Shown: piece by piece, positions 54,280 to 63,068 of the stretch
Layout of the letters: each line of letters opens with the position of its first letter
Numbering within the stretch: the stretch's first letter is position 1
Origin: Betaproteobacteria bacterium
GTDB taxonomy: Bacteria; Pseudomonadota; Gammaproteobacteria; Burkholderiales; Casimicrobiaceae
Direction of reading: 5' to 3'
Assembly: GCA_013298145.1 (NCBI GenBank)
Contig: JAAFJO010000001.1
Coordinates: 496,001-560,000, forward strand
DNA length: 64,000 nucleotides
Notes under the pieces: generated by a model
Seen by the model: only the letters and a program-made list of their open reading frames with translations
Told to the model about the DNA's origin: nothing
Database searches by the model: none
Position numbers and translations under genes: made by a program

Positions 54280-55686
54280 CTACTTCCCCTGCGCATTCCC
54301 AAACATAAAGCTAAACCCCGTCGCGATGGTGCTGTTGGGTTGCGCGGTGGTTGCGAACGAATGGCAGCCCATGCAGCTGTTGTTCTGCGTTTGCATGAAG
54401 GTTTCGAGCACGGGGTTGATGAGGGTGTTGGTGCTGATGTCGCCGGGTTTGCCGGGAGAGACGGGCGCGGTGAGCGGGACGGGTGTTTTCAAATTCAGCA
54501 CGGTCTTTGACCATTGCGTGTCGATCATCGCGTAATACTGCCAAGGCGATTTGGGATTGCCTTTGATGAAGAGTTGTTGCGCTTCTTTGTTGATGGTTGC
54601 GGCGGTGGCGTCGTCGGGGAACACCTGCGCCACTTGCGTGGGGCTCGTGCCCTTGGTGTTCACGGGCGTGTTGCTCGCGGCGTTAAAGAAGCTGTAGCTT
54701 TGCGTGCCCGGTTTGCCCAAGAGCGGGGCGTTATCGATTTGATAGAAGGTGGCCCAAAGCCCGGCGTTTTGCGCGCCGCCGCTTGCGAACACATGAAAAC
54801 CGACCAAGCCAATCGGTACGGTTTTGCCGCCAACGCTACCCGGCACGTAGCCCTTCGCGATGTGAAAACGCCCGGAGGCGGCCTCTGCAGCCGTGAGCAT
54901 TTTCCACGCAGCTTTTACTTCGATGGAGCCTTGCGGCAGGATGATGTTTTGCTTCGTCGCGTACGTGGCTTGGCTGCCCGCGTTGTAGAGCTTGTTGGTG
55001 GTGATGTAGTCGTATTGAACCTTGTTCATCGCGACGTCGTAATACACCGGGTTCTTTTGCTGGTCGTAAAGCGTGTTGCCGTCGGCTTGCTTGATTTCGT
55101 CGAGCGGGATGTTGGTGGGGCTGTTTGCGGTAAGTGTGGTGCGCAGTTTCGCTACGGCTTGGGAGACTTTGGCGCTCCTCGCGAGGACGCGCACCTTGCC
55201 CGCCCCCGCGTCGTTCGCAAGCGCTTTTGGCGCGGTGGAACCCATCAAGGGATGCGCGGCCAAGCGAGTCCACGGCATCGGTGTTGCGCCATTCGGCAAG
55301 AACACTTGCTCAGACGTTAAAAAACTTTCCCACACCGTCATGCCCGGCGCGCCCATCATTTGCGATGTGTCAGGCACGCCGCGCGGCCCCGGCTTCGCCG
55401 GCCAATTCAAATAGATGAAGGTTTGCCACATGGCGCAGTCCGCGCCGGCATTGGTGAATTCGCCGTTGGAAAGCTTCGGGATCGGCGCTAATTGAACGCC
55501 GACGGGATTGGTGCCGCCGCAAGGAAAGCTCGGCGGCTTTGCGGGCGGCGACGGCGTGCCCTGCGCCAACGCGGATGCGATGCTTGCGCTCGCGATGGCA
55601 GCGGCGCTTAATTTCCAAAGCAGATGTTTGCCGCGCTGATCGCGCTTGACGTTGTTTGCCCCGCATAGCTCGAAAAACTTTTCCAT
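54280..55686 (-). CDS. Mono-haem cytochrome c family protein, exported
   Basis: 468 residues from the ATG at 55686 (AGGGGAA upstream). A signal peptide lies at about 25-45 (WKLSAAAIASASIASALAQ), after an unusually long n-region of about 24 residues. One haem-binding site, CMGCH (438-442), sits near the C-terminus; no second CxxCH occurs. The large N-terminal part, with FIYLNWPAKPGPRG and YVPGSVGGKTVPIGLVGFHVF, is not a recognised domain. Probably a periplasmic redox protein. Divergent from the formate dehydrogenase genes. Confidence 0.8.
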   Translation of the reverse strand: MEKFFELCGANNVKRDQRGKHLLWKLSAAAIASASIASALAQGTPSPPAKPPSFPCGGTNPVGVQLAPIPKLSNGEFTNAGADCAMWQTFIYLNWPAKPGPRGVPDTSQMMGAPGMTVWESFLTSEQVFLPNGATPMPWTRLAAHPLMGSTAPKALANDAGAGKVRVLARSAKVSQAVAKLRTTLTANSPTNIPLDEIKQADGNTLYDQQKNPVYYDVAMNKVQYDYITTNKLYNAGSQATYATKQNIILPQGSIEVKAAWKMLTAAEAASGRFHIAKGYVPGSVGGKTVPIGLVGFHVFASGGAQNAGLWATFYQIDNAPLLGKPGTQSYSFFNAASNTPVNTKGTSPTQVAQVFPDDATAATINKEAQQLFIKGNPKSPWQYYAMIDTQWSKTVLNLKTPVPLTAPVSPGKPGDISTNTLINPVLETFMQTQNNSCMGCHSFATTAQPNSTIATGFSFMFGNAQGK

Positions 55687-56000
55687 CGCGCGATTCCCCT
55701 GGTTGGTGACTGTGATTAGAGCCTCACAGTAGCAGGGGGCGGCGCGCGACGCACCTAGCGAAAATGCTAGGTTTTGGAGCGGTCGGCGGAAGAAATCATT
55801 TGCCATTTTTCCGTGCTGCGATTGAACGAACCGGCTGAGCGGAACGCGCTTCGATGGCGTTCGGTGGCGATATGGCGCGCCTGCTGGTGTCGCCCTACGA
55901 ATCGGACGCGGAGCTAGCCCGCCGCGTGAATACGGAAACAAGGATCCTTAGCTCGGGCAAGTTCAGATATTCTGGAAACTTAGATAGATCGAAATAGCCC
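55687..56000. other. Divergent region between cytochrome c and formate dehydrogenase genes
   Basis: 314 bases. A small hairpin CCTAGC-GAAAAT-GCTAGG (55754-55771) followed by TTTT may be a weak terminator or a protein-binding site. Both promoters should lie here but none stands out. Confidence 0.45.
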
Positions 56001-57764
56001 ATGAATGCGCCAGTGACCGTTCCACTCACTTCAATCACTCGCCGCCCACGACGTGATATTGACCCTGTGCGCTTGCGCGAAGTCGATCAAATGCTCGCCG
56101 ATGCGGGCTTCGATTTAGGCGACGATGGTCCGGCGGGTGCGAAGCTAGGCTTACGGCGCGACTTGCTAATTGAGTATCTGCACGCGATCAATGATCGCTG
56201 CAAACAACTTTGGAAACCGCATCTTGCGGCGCTTGCAAAACGAATGCGATTGTCGCTTGCGGAAGTGTTCGAAGTCGCGAGTTTCTATCACCACTTTCGC
56301 GTAGTTGGCGATGTGAACGATGAAACGCCGCCAACTGCGCCGCGAGCGATAGTTCGCGTGTGCAACGGTCTTTCATGCGAGATGCGCGGCGCGAAGAACT
56401 TGCGCGAAGAAATTGCCGCAAGCGTGGGTGATGATGTGCTCGTGCTCGACGCGCCATGCGTCGGGCGATGCGACACAGCGCCTGCGGTGACTGTCGATCA
56501 GCATGAATTGCTTGTCGGTGGTTCTATAGGGGCAAGCGACGTTATTCATGTGTTGTCGCAAAATAACCAAAATCATTCTCTAGCCCAAACAAAAAGGCCG
56601 GCACGAGCAAAAGCTGACTACGCAGTGCTTCGCGAATGCGTGAGCGGCGCGCGCGATGTCGAAAGCGTGATTTCAACGCTCGAAACGAGCGGCTTGCGTG
56701 GTTTGGGTGGCGCGGGCTTTCCGGCGGGCCGCAAGTGGCGCATCGTGAAGAACGAAGCCGCGCCGCGATTGATGGCGGTGAACATTGACGAAGGCGAGCC
56801 AGGCACTTTCAAGGATCGCCACTATCTCGAAACCCATCCGCATCAATTCATTGAGGGCATGTTGATTGCCGCGTGGGCCGTGGGGATCGACGCGATCTAT
56901 GTTTACTTGCGCGACGAATATCACGCGATTCGAGCGGAGCTCACGCAGTTGCTCAACGAATTGAAAGCCAATCCGCCGATTGATTCGAGCGTGTGGAGAT
57001 TGCCGCGCATCGAACTGCGGCGAGGCGCAGGTGCCTACATCTGCGGCGAAGAGTCGGCGATGATTGAATCGATTGAAGGCAAGCGAGGCATGCCGCGATT
57101 GCGTCCACCGTATGTTGCGCAAGTTGGTTTGTTCGGTCGCCCCACGCTTGAGCACAACATGGAAACGCTCTACTGGGTGCCCGCGTTGCTCGCAAAGGGT
57201 GCGGACTGGTTTTTGAGTCACGGCGCGAATGGTCGCAAAGGCTTGCGATCCTTCTCTGTGTCGGGTCGCGTGAAGCAACCCGGCGTCAAGCTCGCGCCCG
57301 CGGGGATCACGTTGCAAGCGTTGATCGATGAATACTGTGGCGGCATGGAAGATGGGCATACGCTCTACGGTTATCTGCCCGGCGGTGCGTCGGGCGGCAT
57401 TCTTCCGGCATCGCTTGCGAATGTGCCGCTTGATTTCGATACGTTGCAGCCGCACGGTTGCTTTATCGGCAGCGCCGCGGTGATCGTGCTCTCCGAGACT
57501 GATCGCGCGGCCGATGCAGCGCGCAACATGATGAGTTTTTTCGCGCACGAAAACTGTGGGCAGTGCACGCCGTGTCGCGCAGGAACGGTGAAGGCGCGCG
57601 AGCTGATTGAAAGCGATGCGTGGGATCGAGAATTGCTCGCCGATTTATCGCAAGTGTTGCGTGATGCATCCATCTGCGGGCTCGGTCAAGCTGCGCCGAA
57701 TCCAATTGATTGCGTGGTGAAGTACTTCCCGCACGAATTGACGGACGCAGGAGTGACGAAATGA
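56001..57764 (+). CDS. NAD-dependent formate dehydrogenase, diaphorase subunit (NuoE-NuoF fusion)
   Basis: 587 residues. N-terminal NuoE-like 2Fe-2S domain with C121, C126, C153 and C157. After a linker (about 187-205) the NuoF-like part shows the NADH/FMN site GLGGAGFPAGRKW (234-246), GAGAYICGEESAMIESIEGKRG and the 4Fe-4S ligands C519, C522, C525 and C559. It takes electrons from the catalytic subunit and reduces NAD. In many species these are separate gamma and beta genes (fdsG, fdsB); here they are one. Its stop overlaps the next start (ATGA). Confidence 0.93.
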   Translation: MNAPVTVPLTSITRRPRRDIDPVRLREVDQMLADAGFDLGDDGPAGAKLGLRRDLLIEYLHAINDRCKQLWKPHLAALAKRMRLSLAEVFEVASFYHHFRVVGDVNDETPPTAPRAIVRVCNGLSCEMRGAKNLREEIAASVGDDVLVLDAPCVGRCDTAPAVTVDQHELLVGGSIGASDVIHVLSQNNQNHSLAQTKRPARAKADYAVLRECVSGARDVESVISTLETSGLRGLGGAGFPAGRKWRIVKNEAAPRLMAVNIDEGEPGTFKDRHYLETHPHQFIEGMLIAAWAVGIDAIYVYLRDEYHAIRAELTQLLNELKANPPIDSSVWRLPRIELRRGAGAYICGEESAMIESIEGKRGMPRLRPPYVAQVGLFGRPTLEHNMETLYWVPALLAKGADWFLSHGANGRKGLRSFSVSGRVKQPGVKLAPAGITLQALIDEYCGGMEDGHTLYGYLPGGASGGILPASLANVPLDFDTLQPHGCFIGSAAVIVLSETDRAADAARNMMSFFAHENCGQCTPCRAGTVKARELIESDAWDRELLADLSQVLRDASICGLGQAAPNPIDCVVKYFPHELTDAGVTK

Positions 57765-60580
57765 AACGCGAAACTGTGAAGTTCCAGCTCAATGATCGCG
57801 ACGTAACCGCTCTCGCGGGCGAAACGATTTGGTCAGTCGCCCGACGCGAAGGCATCGAGATCGCGCATTTGTGCCACAAGCCGGGGCTTAAGCCAGAGGG
57901 TAACTGCCGCGCGTGCATGGTGGAAGTGGAAGGTGAGCGGGTGTTGGCCGCATCTTGCTGCCGTAACGCCACTGATGGCATGAAGGTGCAAACGCACTCC
58001 GCGCGAGCGACCAGGGCGCGTTCTCTCGTGCTTGAGCTATTGATGAGCGACGCAGGACAAACCACTGATTTCCTCACCAAGACCTCCGAACTTTCGTACT
58101 GGGCAAAAAAAGAAAACGCAAAACTGGATCGTCTCCCGATGCGCGAAGCACGTGCATTGCAGAGCGAGGCCGACGCTTCACATCCCGCGATTCATGTTGA
58201 CCTTGATGCTTGTATCCAATGCACGCGATGTGTGCGCGCATGTCGCGAGGAGCAAAACAACGATGTGATTGGTCTCGCGTTTCGTGGCGCAGAATCAAAG
58301 ATTGTGTTCGATGCCGATACGCTGATGGGAAATTCCACGTGCGTTGCGTGCGGCGAGTGTGTGCAAGCGTGCCCGACGGGCGCGCTCTCACCCGCACGAG
58401 GCGCAGGCATGGCAGCGATCACAAAGAAAGTGGATTCGGTGTGTCCGTTTTGCGGCGTGGGTTGCCAGCTCACCTTGAATGTGAGCGAGAGCAATGGCGC
58501 GCAGAAAATTGAATTTGTAGACGGAGCGGATGGTCCGGCGAACCACAAGCGGTTGTGTGTGAAAGGTCGATACGGATTCGATTACGTTCACAGCCCGGAA
58601 AGGCTGACCCGACCGTTGATCCGGAGAGAAGGCGTTGCCAAGGACGTCACCCACATCGAACGTGTGAAGCGCGGCGAGCTTGCACTTTCCGAACTCTTTC
58701 GCGAAGCCACGTGGGAAGAGGCGCTTGACTTCGCAGCGAGTGGTTTGAAAAAAGCGCACGACGCTGCGCGAAGCGAGAAACGCCTCAGCGCAGTCGCCGG
58801 ATTTGGTTCAGCGAAAGGCTCGAACGAAGAGGCGTATCTCTTCCAAAAACTGATTCGCCAAGGTTTTGACACGAACAACGTCGATCACTGCACGCGCTTG
58901 TGCCATGCAAGCTCGGTCGCTGCACTGCTCGAAGGTATCGGCTCAGGCGCGGTGTCGAATCCGGTCGCTGACGTTGAACATGCCGAGCTCATTTTCTTAA
59001 TCGGCGCGAACCCAACCTCGAATCATCCCGTTGCGGCGACGTGGATCAAGAATGCCGTTCGGCGCGGCGCGAAACTCGTGCTTGCCGACCCGCGCGCAAC
59101 TGAACTCGCACGGTTCGCCACGTGGCATGTGCAGTTCAATCCCGATACCGATGTGGCGCTCTTGAACGGCTTGCTCCACGTCATCATCGCTGAGAACTTG
59201 ATCGATCCCGAATTCATCGCGTCGCGCGTGAACGGGTTCGATGAATTGAAACGCGCCGTTGCCGATTGCACGCCTGAGCGGATGAGCGAGATTTGCGGCG
59301 TTGATGCCTCGATGATTCGCGAGGTTGCTCACGCGTTTGCCACATCCAAGTCGTCCATGATTCTTTGGGGCATGGGCATTTCGCAGCATGTGCACGGCAC
59401 TGACAATGCGCGCTGCTTGATTGCCCTTTCGATGATCACGGGGCAAATCGGTCGCGCGGGAACAGGCCTGCATCCGTTGCGCGGGCAAAACAATGTGCAA
59501 GGCGCATCTGATGCGGGGCTAATCCCGATGATGTATCCGAACTATCAGCGCGTGATTCGCGATGAAATCCGGGCGCAATTCGAATCGCTCTGGGGTAAGC
59601 CGCTCGACGCACAAGCGGGTTTGACAGTCGTTGAGATCATGCACGCGATTCACGATGGCCGCATTCGCGCGATGTATGTTGAGGGCGAAAACCCAGCGAT
59701 GAGCGATCCTGATTTGAATCATGCACGAGCGGGCTTGGCGAAGCTCGAACACTTGGTCGTGCAAGACATCTTTGCCACCGAAACGGCGATCCTCGCCGAT
59801 GTGATTCTTCCGGCGTCTGCGTTCTATGAAAAATGGGGTACGGTGACGAATACGGATCGCCTGATTCAGATCGGGCGTCCTGCGTTGAACCCGCCCGGTG
59901 AGGCGAAACAAGACCTCTGGATCATCGAGCAAATTGCACGACGTGTTGGGCTCGATTGGAATTTCTACCGCGACGACGATGGTGATGGACACGTCGCTCA
60001 TGAAGCACCCGTCGCTCGCGTGTTCGAAGAAATGCGGCATGTGATGTCGCCGCTCGCGGGTGTGCCATGGGCGCGGCTCGTGCGCGAGGGCGCGGTCGTC
60101 ACGCCCGCGTCGCGCGAAGATGCGCCAGGCGAGTCGATTGTGTTCACCGATCACTTTCCCACGGCGGACGGTCGCGCGAACTTGAAGCCCGCAAGCTTCG
60201 CCATCGGCGTGGAAGTGGCCGATGAGGCGTATCCCTTCATCCTTTCCACGGGGCGCGTGCTCGAACATTGGCACACCGGGGCGATGACGCGCCGCGCGTC
60301 CATGCTCGACGCGCTCGCACCGATCCCGGTGATCTCGTTAAACATCGAAGACGCGACACGGCTCGGCATCGCAGGCGACACCCGCGTGGAAATGCGTTCA
60401 CGACATGGCAGCGTTGAGGCGCTCGCGGCGATTTCGTCGAGCGTTGCGCCCGGTCAGGTGTTCATGCCGTTTGCTTATTGGGAGGCGGCGGCGAATAAAT
60501 TGACCGGAGACGCATTAGACCCGTACGGAAAGATTCCAGGGTTTAAAGTGACGGCTGTACAAATCTGTCCGAGAAAGTAA
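57761..60580 (+). CDS. fdhA: Formate dehydrogenase catalytic alpha subunit
   Basis: 939 residues from the ATG at 57761. N-terminal 2Fe-2S domain (C38, C49, C52, C66), two 4Fe-4S motifs (C151-C161 and C194-C204) and the 4Fe-4S next to the cofactor (C228, C231, C235). The metal ligand is Cys381 followed by His382 in HCTRLCHASSV, so it is a cysteine-type, not selenocysteine, enzyme. Binds a molybdopterin- or tungstopterin-guanine-dinucleotide cofactor and oxidises formate to CO2. Cytoplasmic; no Tat signal. No fdhD or accessory fdsC/D genes are in the window. Confidence 0.94.
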   Translation: MKRETVKFQLNDRDVTALAGETIWSVARREGIEIAHLCHKPGLKPEGNCRACMVEVEGERVLAASCCRNATDGMKVQTHSARATRARSLVLELLMSDAGQTTDFLTKTSELSYWAKKENAKLDRLPMREARALQSEADASHPAIHVDLDACIQCTRCVRACREEQNNDVIGLAFRGAESKIVFDADTLMGNSTCVACGECVQACPTGALSPARGAGMAAITKKVDSVCPFCGVGCQLTLNVSESNGAQKIEFVDGADGPANHKRLCVKGRYGFDYVHSPERLTRPLIRREGVAKDVTHIERVKRGELALSELFREATWEEALDFAASGLKKAHDAARSEKRLSAVAGFGSAKGSNEEAYLFQKLIRQGFDTNNVDHCTRLCHASSVAALLEGIGSGAVSNPVADVEHAELIFLIGANPTSNHPVAATWIKNAVRRGAKLVLADPRATELARFATWHVQFNPDTDVALLNGLLHVIIAENLIDPEFIASRVNGFDELKRAVADCTPERMSEICGVDASMIREVAHAFATSKSSMILWGMGISQHVHGTDNARCLIALSMITGQIGRAGTGLHPLRGQNNVQGASDAGLIPMMYPNYQRVIRDEIRAQFESLWGKPLDAQAGLTVVEIMHAIHDGRIRAMYVEGENPAMSDPDLNHARAGLAKLEHLVVQDIFATETAILADVILPASAFYEKWGTVTNTDRLIQIGRPALNPPGEAKQDLWIIEQIARRVGLDWNFYRDDDGDGHVAHEAPVARVFEEMRHVMSPLAGVPWARLVREGAVVTPASREDAPGESIVFTDHFPTADGRANLKPASFAIGVEVADEAYPFILSTGRVLEHWHTGAMTRRASMLDALAPIPVISLNIEDATRLGIAGDTRVEMRSRHGSVEALAAISSSVAPGQVFMPFAYWEAAANKLTGDALDPYGKIPGFKVTAVQICPRK

Positions 60581-60637
60581 GCGGTTGCTACCTTGACGAC
60601 TGGATGCCACAGCTTATAAACGCTAGCCCAGCATAAA

Positions 60638-60697
60638 CAGGGGCTAGCGGCTTGTTTTCTTAATATCAATAATTAAACAAATAGTCGCGAGCCCCTG
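60638..60697 (+). repeat. GGGCTAG/AATAA intergenic element, copy C
   Basis: CAGGGGCTAGCG (60638-60649) pairs with CGCGAGCCCCTG (60686-60697) with one mismatch. The interior contains AATAATTAAAC and the right arm is followed by AATAAC. A tighter hairpin (CGCTAGCCC at 60621, GGGCTAGCG at 60641) overlaps its left arm. It lies 57 bases after the formate dehydrogenase stop. Confidence 0.8.
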
Positions 60698-60843
60698 AAT
60701 AACTGGGTTCTCAGCGACATAGAATCCTGCCAAATTGGCGTAGTTTCGGTATTTCGAGCCGATACTCGGCACTTCATGGTTCAATTCGGGCAAAATCAAA
60801 CAACTGTTTGAATCGTGCGCTTGAACTCTTGGAGGAGGAAGTC

Positions 60844-61605
60844 GTGTCGCCATTCGAGGACCTAATTTCGCCCAGCGTTGGCTTTGGCAAAGAAATCGCT
60901 GCGTTGGCTGCGGCGCGGGACGCTTCCGCTAATCGCGCCAAAGTTTCAACCAAAGATCGCATCGCGCAAGCCACCGAACTCTTGTTCTTGCAGCGCGGCT
61001 ACGAAGGCACCAGCCTGCGCGCGATCACCACCGAAGCAAACGTGAATCTCGCTGCAGTGAACTATCACTACGGCAGCAAAGAAGAACTTTTCACGAAACT
61101 CCTCACCGAACGGCTTGACCCGCTCAATGACGAGCGGGCCGCACGGCTCGATTCACTCAAGGCGAAAGGCTTTGATCGTGAACATCGGGTTGAGCAAATC
61201 ATCGCCACGCTCTTCCTGCCCGCGCTCTCGCTCGCACGAGACCCTGCGCAAGGCGGCCCTGATTTCTTGCGCTTCATTGGCCGTGCGTATGCGGATCCGT
61301 CTGACTTTGTTCGCAAGCTGCTTGCTGAGCGCTACGCCGCGACCAATCTGAAATTCAAACAAGCCTTTGGCGAAGCGCTGCCGGGCTTGGCTGAACATGA
61401 TCTGGCGATGCGTCTCAATTTCATTCTCGACGCCGTGTCGTCAACGCTTGCGAGCGAGGATGTGCGTCGCGTGCTGGGTGGCTTGCAGTCGGAGCGCGCC
61501 GACGATGATTTGAATTTGCTTGCGTATCTCGCGCCTTTCTTGGGAGCGGCGCTGCGCGCTGCGGTGCGCTCCCCTTCGCAAATAGCCGCACTACAAAATC
61601 TCTAA
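60844..61605 (+). CDS. TetR-family transcriptional regulator
   Basis: 253 residues from a GTG at 60844 with GGAGGAGGA upstream; a TTG at 60808 is less likely. HTH at about 55-76 (TSLRAITTEANVNLAAVNYHYGSKEELF). The N-terminal 30 residues before the HTH are an extension. The C-terminal ligand-binding part has LARDPAQGGPDFLRFIGRAYADPSDFVRKLL. Position directly before a beta-oxidation operon (gap to thiolase 11 bases) suggests a fatty-acyl or acyl-CoA-responsive repressor of PsrA/FadR type (inference). Confidence 0.88.
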   Translation: MSPFEDLISPSVGFGKEIAALAAARDASANRAKVSTKDRIAQATELLFLQRGYEGTSLRAITTEANVNLAAVNYHYGSKEELFTKLLTERLDPLNDERAARLDSLKAKGFDREHRVEQIIATLFLPALSLARDPAQGGPDFLRFIGRAYADPSDFVRKLLAERYAATNLKFKQAFGEALPGLAEHDLAMRLNFILDAVSSTLASEDVRRVLGGLQSERADDDLNLLAYLAPFLGAALRAAVRSPSQIAALQNL

Positions 61606-61616
61606 GAGGAGTGGCC

Positions 61617-62915
61617 ATGGCCTCCGCACTTCGCGAACCTATTTATGTAATTGACGGCGCTCGCACGCCTTTTCTTAAAGCGAAATCCGGCCCGGGTCCG
61701 TTCACCGCGTCAGACCTCGCGGTGGCTTGCGGGCGTGCGTTGCTTTCCCGTATTCCAGTGAAGCCCGAACAATTCGATGAAGTCATTCTGGGCTGCGCGA
61801 ATCCTTCGGCCGACGAGGTCAATATTGGTCGATACGTTGCGATGCGCCTAGGTTGTGGCGACAAAGTCACGGGCTGGACAGTGATGCGCAATTGCGCGAG
61901 CGGCATGCAATCGATTGATTCAGCGATAAACAACATGCTGGCGGGTCGCTCAGAGCTCGTGCTCGCAGGCGGCGTTGATGCGCTATCACATGCGCCACTG
62001 CTCTATTCGCCGAAGATGGTGCTCTGGTTTGCGGGGCTCGCAGGCGCGAAGACGACCGGGCAGCGCGTTGGCATGTTTGCCAAGCTCTCGCCGAAAGAAA
62101 TGCTCTCGCCAGTGATCGCGTTGATGCGTGGCCTCACCGATCCGAAAGTGGGATTGCTGATGGGGCAAACAGCCGAGAACCTCGCGCATCGCTTCGGCAT
62201 TACGCGTCAAGAGATGGATGCGTTCTCCGCTGAGAGCCACAAGCGCGTGCTTGCTGCCCAGAAGGAAGGCCGCATGCAAGGCGAGGTTATTCCGTTGATT
62301 GATAAAAAAGGTGCGGTCTACGCGGCGGACGATGGTGTGCGCGAAGATTCCACGCCAGAGAAGCTCGCCAAATTGAAGCCCTTTTTCGATAAGAAATACG
62401 GCAATGTGACGGCGGGTAACTCTTCGCAGATTACCGATGGCGGCGTATTTGTCGCGCTTGCAACCAAAGCGGCTGTCGATAAATACAACCTGCCTGTTCT
62501 TGGCAAGATCGTCGATACCCAGTGGGCAGGCTGCGATGCTGCACAAATGGGATTGGGGCCGGTCTACGCGTCTACCCCGATCCTCAAGCGCAACAACTTA
62601 ACGCTGAACGACCTCGACAACATCGAAATCAATGAGGCCTTCGCCGCACAAGTGCTTGCCTGTAAGCGCGCGTGGGAAGACGAAAAGTTCTGCAAAGAAG
62701 AACTCGGCCTCGATGGCGCGTTAGGCTCAATCGATATGAACAAACTGAACGTCGATGGTGGCGCGGTAGCGCTCGGCCATCCCGTTGGCGCTAGCGGCGC
62801 ACGCATCGTATTGCATGCGTTGAACACCTTGAAACGCACGGGTGGTAAGCGCGCATTGACCTCCATTTGTATCGGTGGCGGCCAGGGCGGTGCGATGTTG
62901 CTCGAGCGCGCGTAG
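61617..62915 (+). CDS. Acetyl-CoA acyltransferase (FadI-like thiolase)
   Basis: 432 residues from the ATG at 61617; AAGAGGAG ends just before 61612, so an in-frame GTG at 61611 has no room for ribosome binding. Nucleophile Cys in VMRNCASGMQS, His in GHPVGASGARI and second Cys in SICIGGGQGG are intact. The extra WFAGLAGAKTTGQRVGMFAKLSPKEMLSPVIALM block is typical of FadI-type long-chain thiolases. Last step of fatty-acid beta-oxidation. Confidence 0.93.
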   Translation: MASALREPIYVIDGARTPFLKAKSGPGPFTASDLAVACGRALLSRIPVKPEQFDEVILGCANPSADEVNIGRYVAMRLGCGDKVTGWTVMRNCASGMQSIDSAINNMLAGRSELVLAGGVDALSHAPLLYSPKMVLWFAGLAGAKTTGQRVGMFAKLSPKEMLSPVIALMRGLTDPKVGLLMGQTAENLAHRFGITRQEMDAFSAESHKRVLAAQKEGRMQGEVIPLIDKKGAVYAADDGVREDSTPEKLAKLKPFFDKKYGNVTAGNSSQITDGGVFVALATKAAVDKYNLPVLGKIVDTQWAGCDAAQMGLGPVYASTPILKRNNLTLNDLDNIEINEAFAAQVLACKRAWEDEKFCKEELGLDGALGSIDMNKLNVDGGAVALGHPVGASGARIVLHALNTLKRTGGKRALTSICIGGGQGGAMLLERA

Positions 62916-62921
62916 CTCGCA

Positions 62922-63033
62922 AATTGCTCCTCCCCCTTCAAGGGGGAGGCTGGGAGGGGGATGGGTTTCGGTGGATCACGCAACAAACCCCATCCCCACC
63001 CTAACCCCCCCCTTGAAGGGGAGGGGACAGCTC
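62922..63033. repeat. CCTCCCCCTTCAAGGGGGAGG palindromic repeat pair
   Basis: CTCCCCCTTCAAGGGGGAG, then GGGAGGGGGATGGG, a spacer, CCCATCCCCACCC and CCCCCCCTTGAAGGGGAGGGG. It is a long inverted repeat filling the thiolase-fadJ junction and would form a stable hairpin in the transcript. Confidence 0.8.
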
Positions 63034-63068
63034 GGAAGCGCCCGCAGGTAACAAACTAAGAAGCTGAT

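Noticed and set aside
55687..55941. N-terminal extension of the cytochrome protein
   Set aside because: No ribosome site and the 55686 start has AGGGGAA; the extension is Arg/Pro-rich and not signal-like.
56573..56595. CTAGCCCAAA in the NuoE-NuoF linker as a seventh copy of the GGGCTAG element
   Set aside because: Only one arm-like motif is present, no partner arm at the right distance, and it is inside a coding region.
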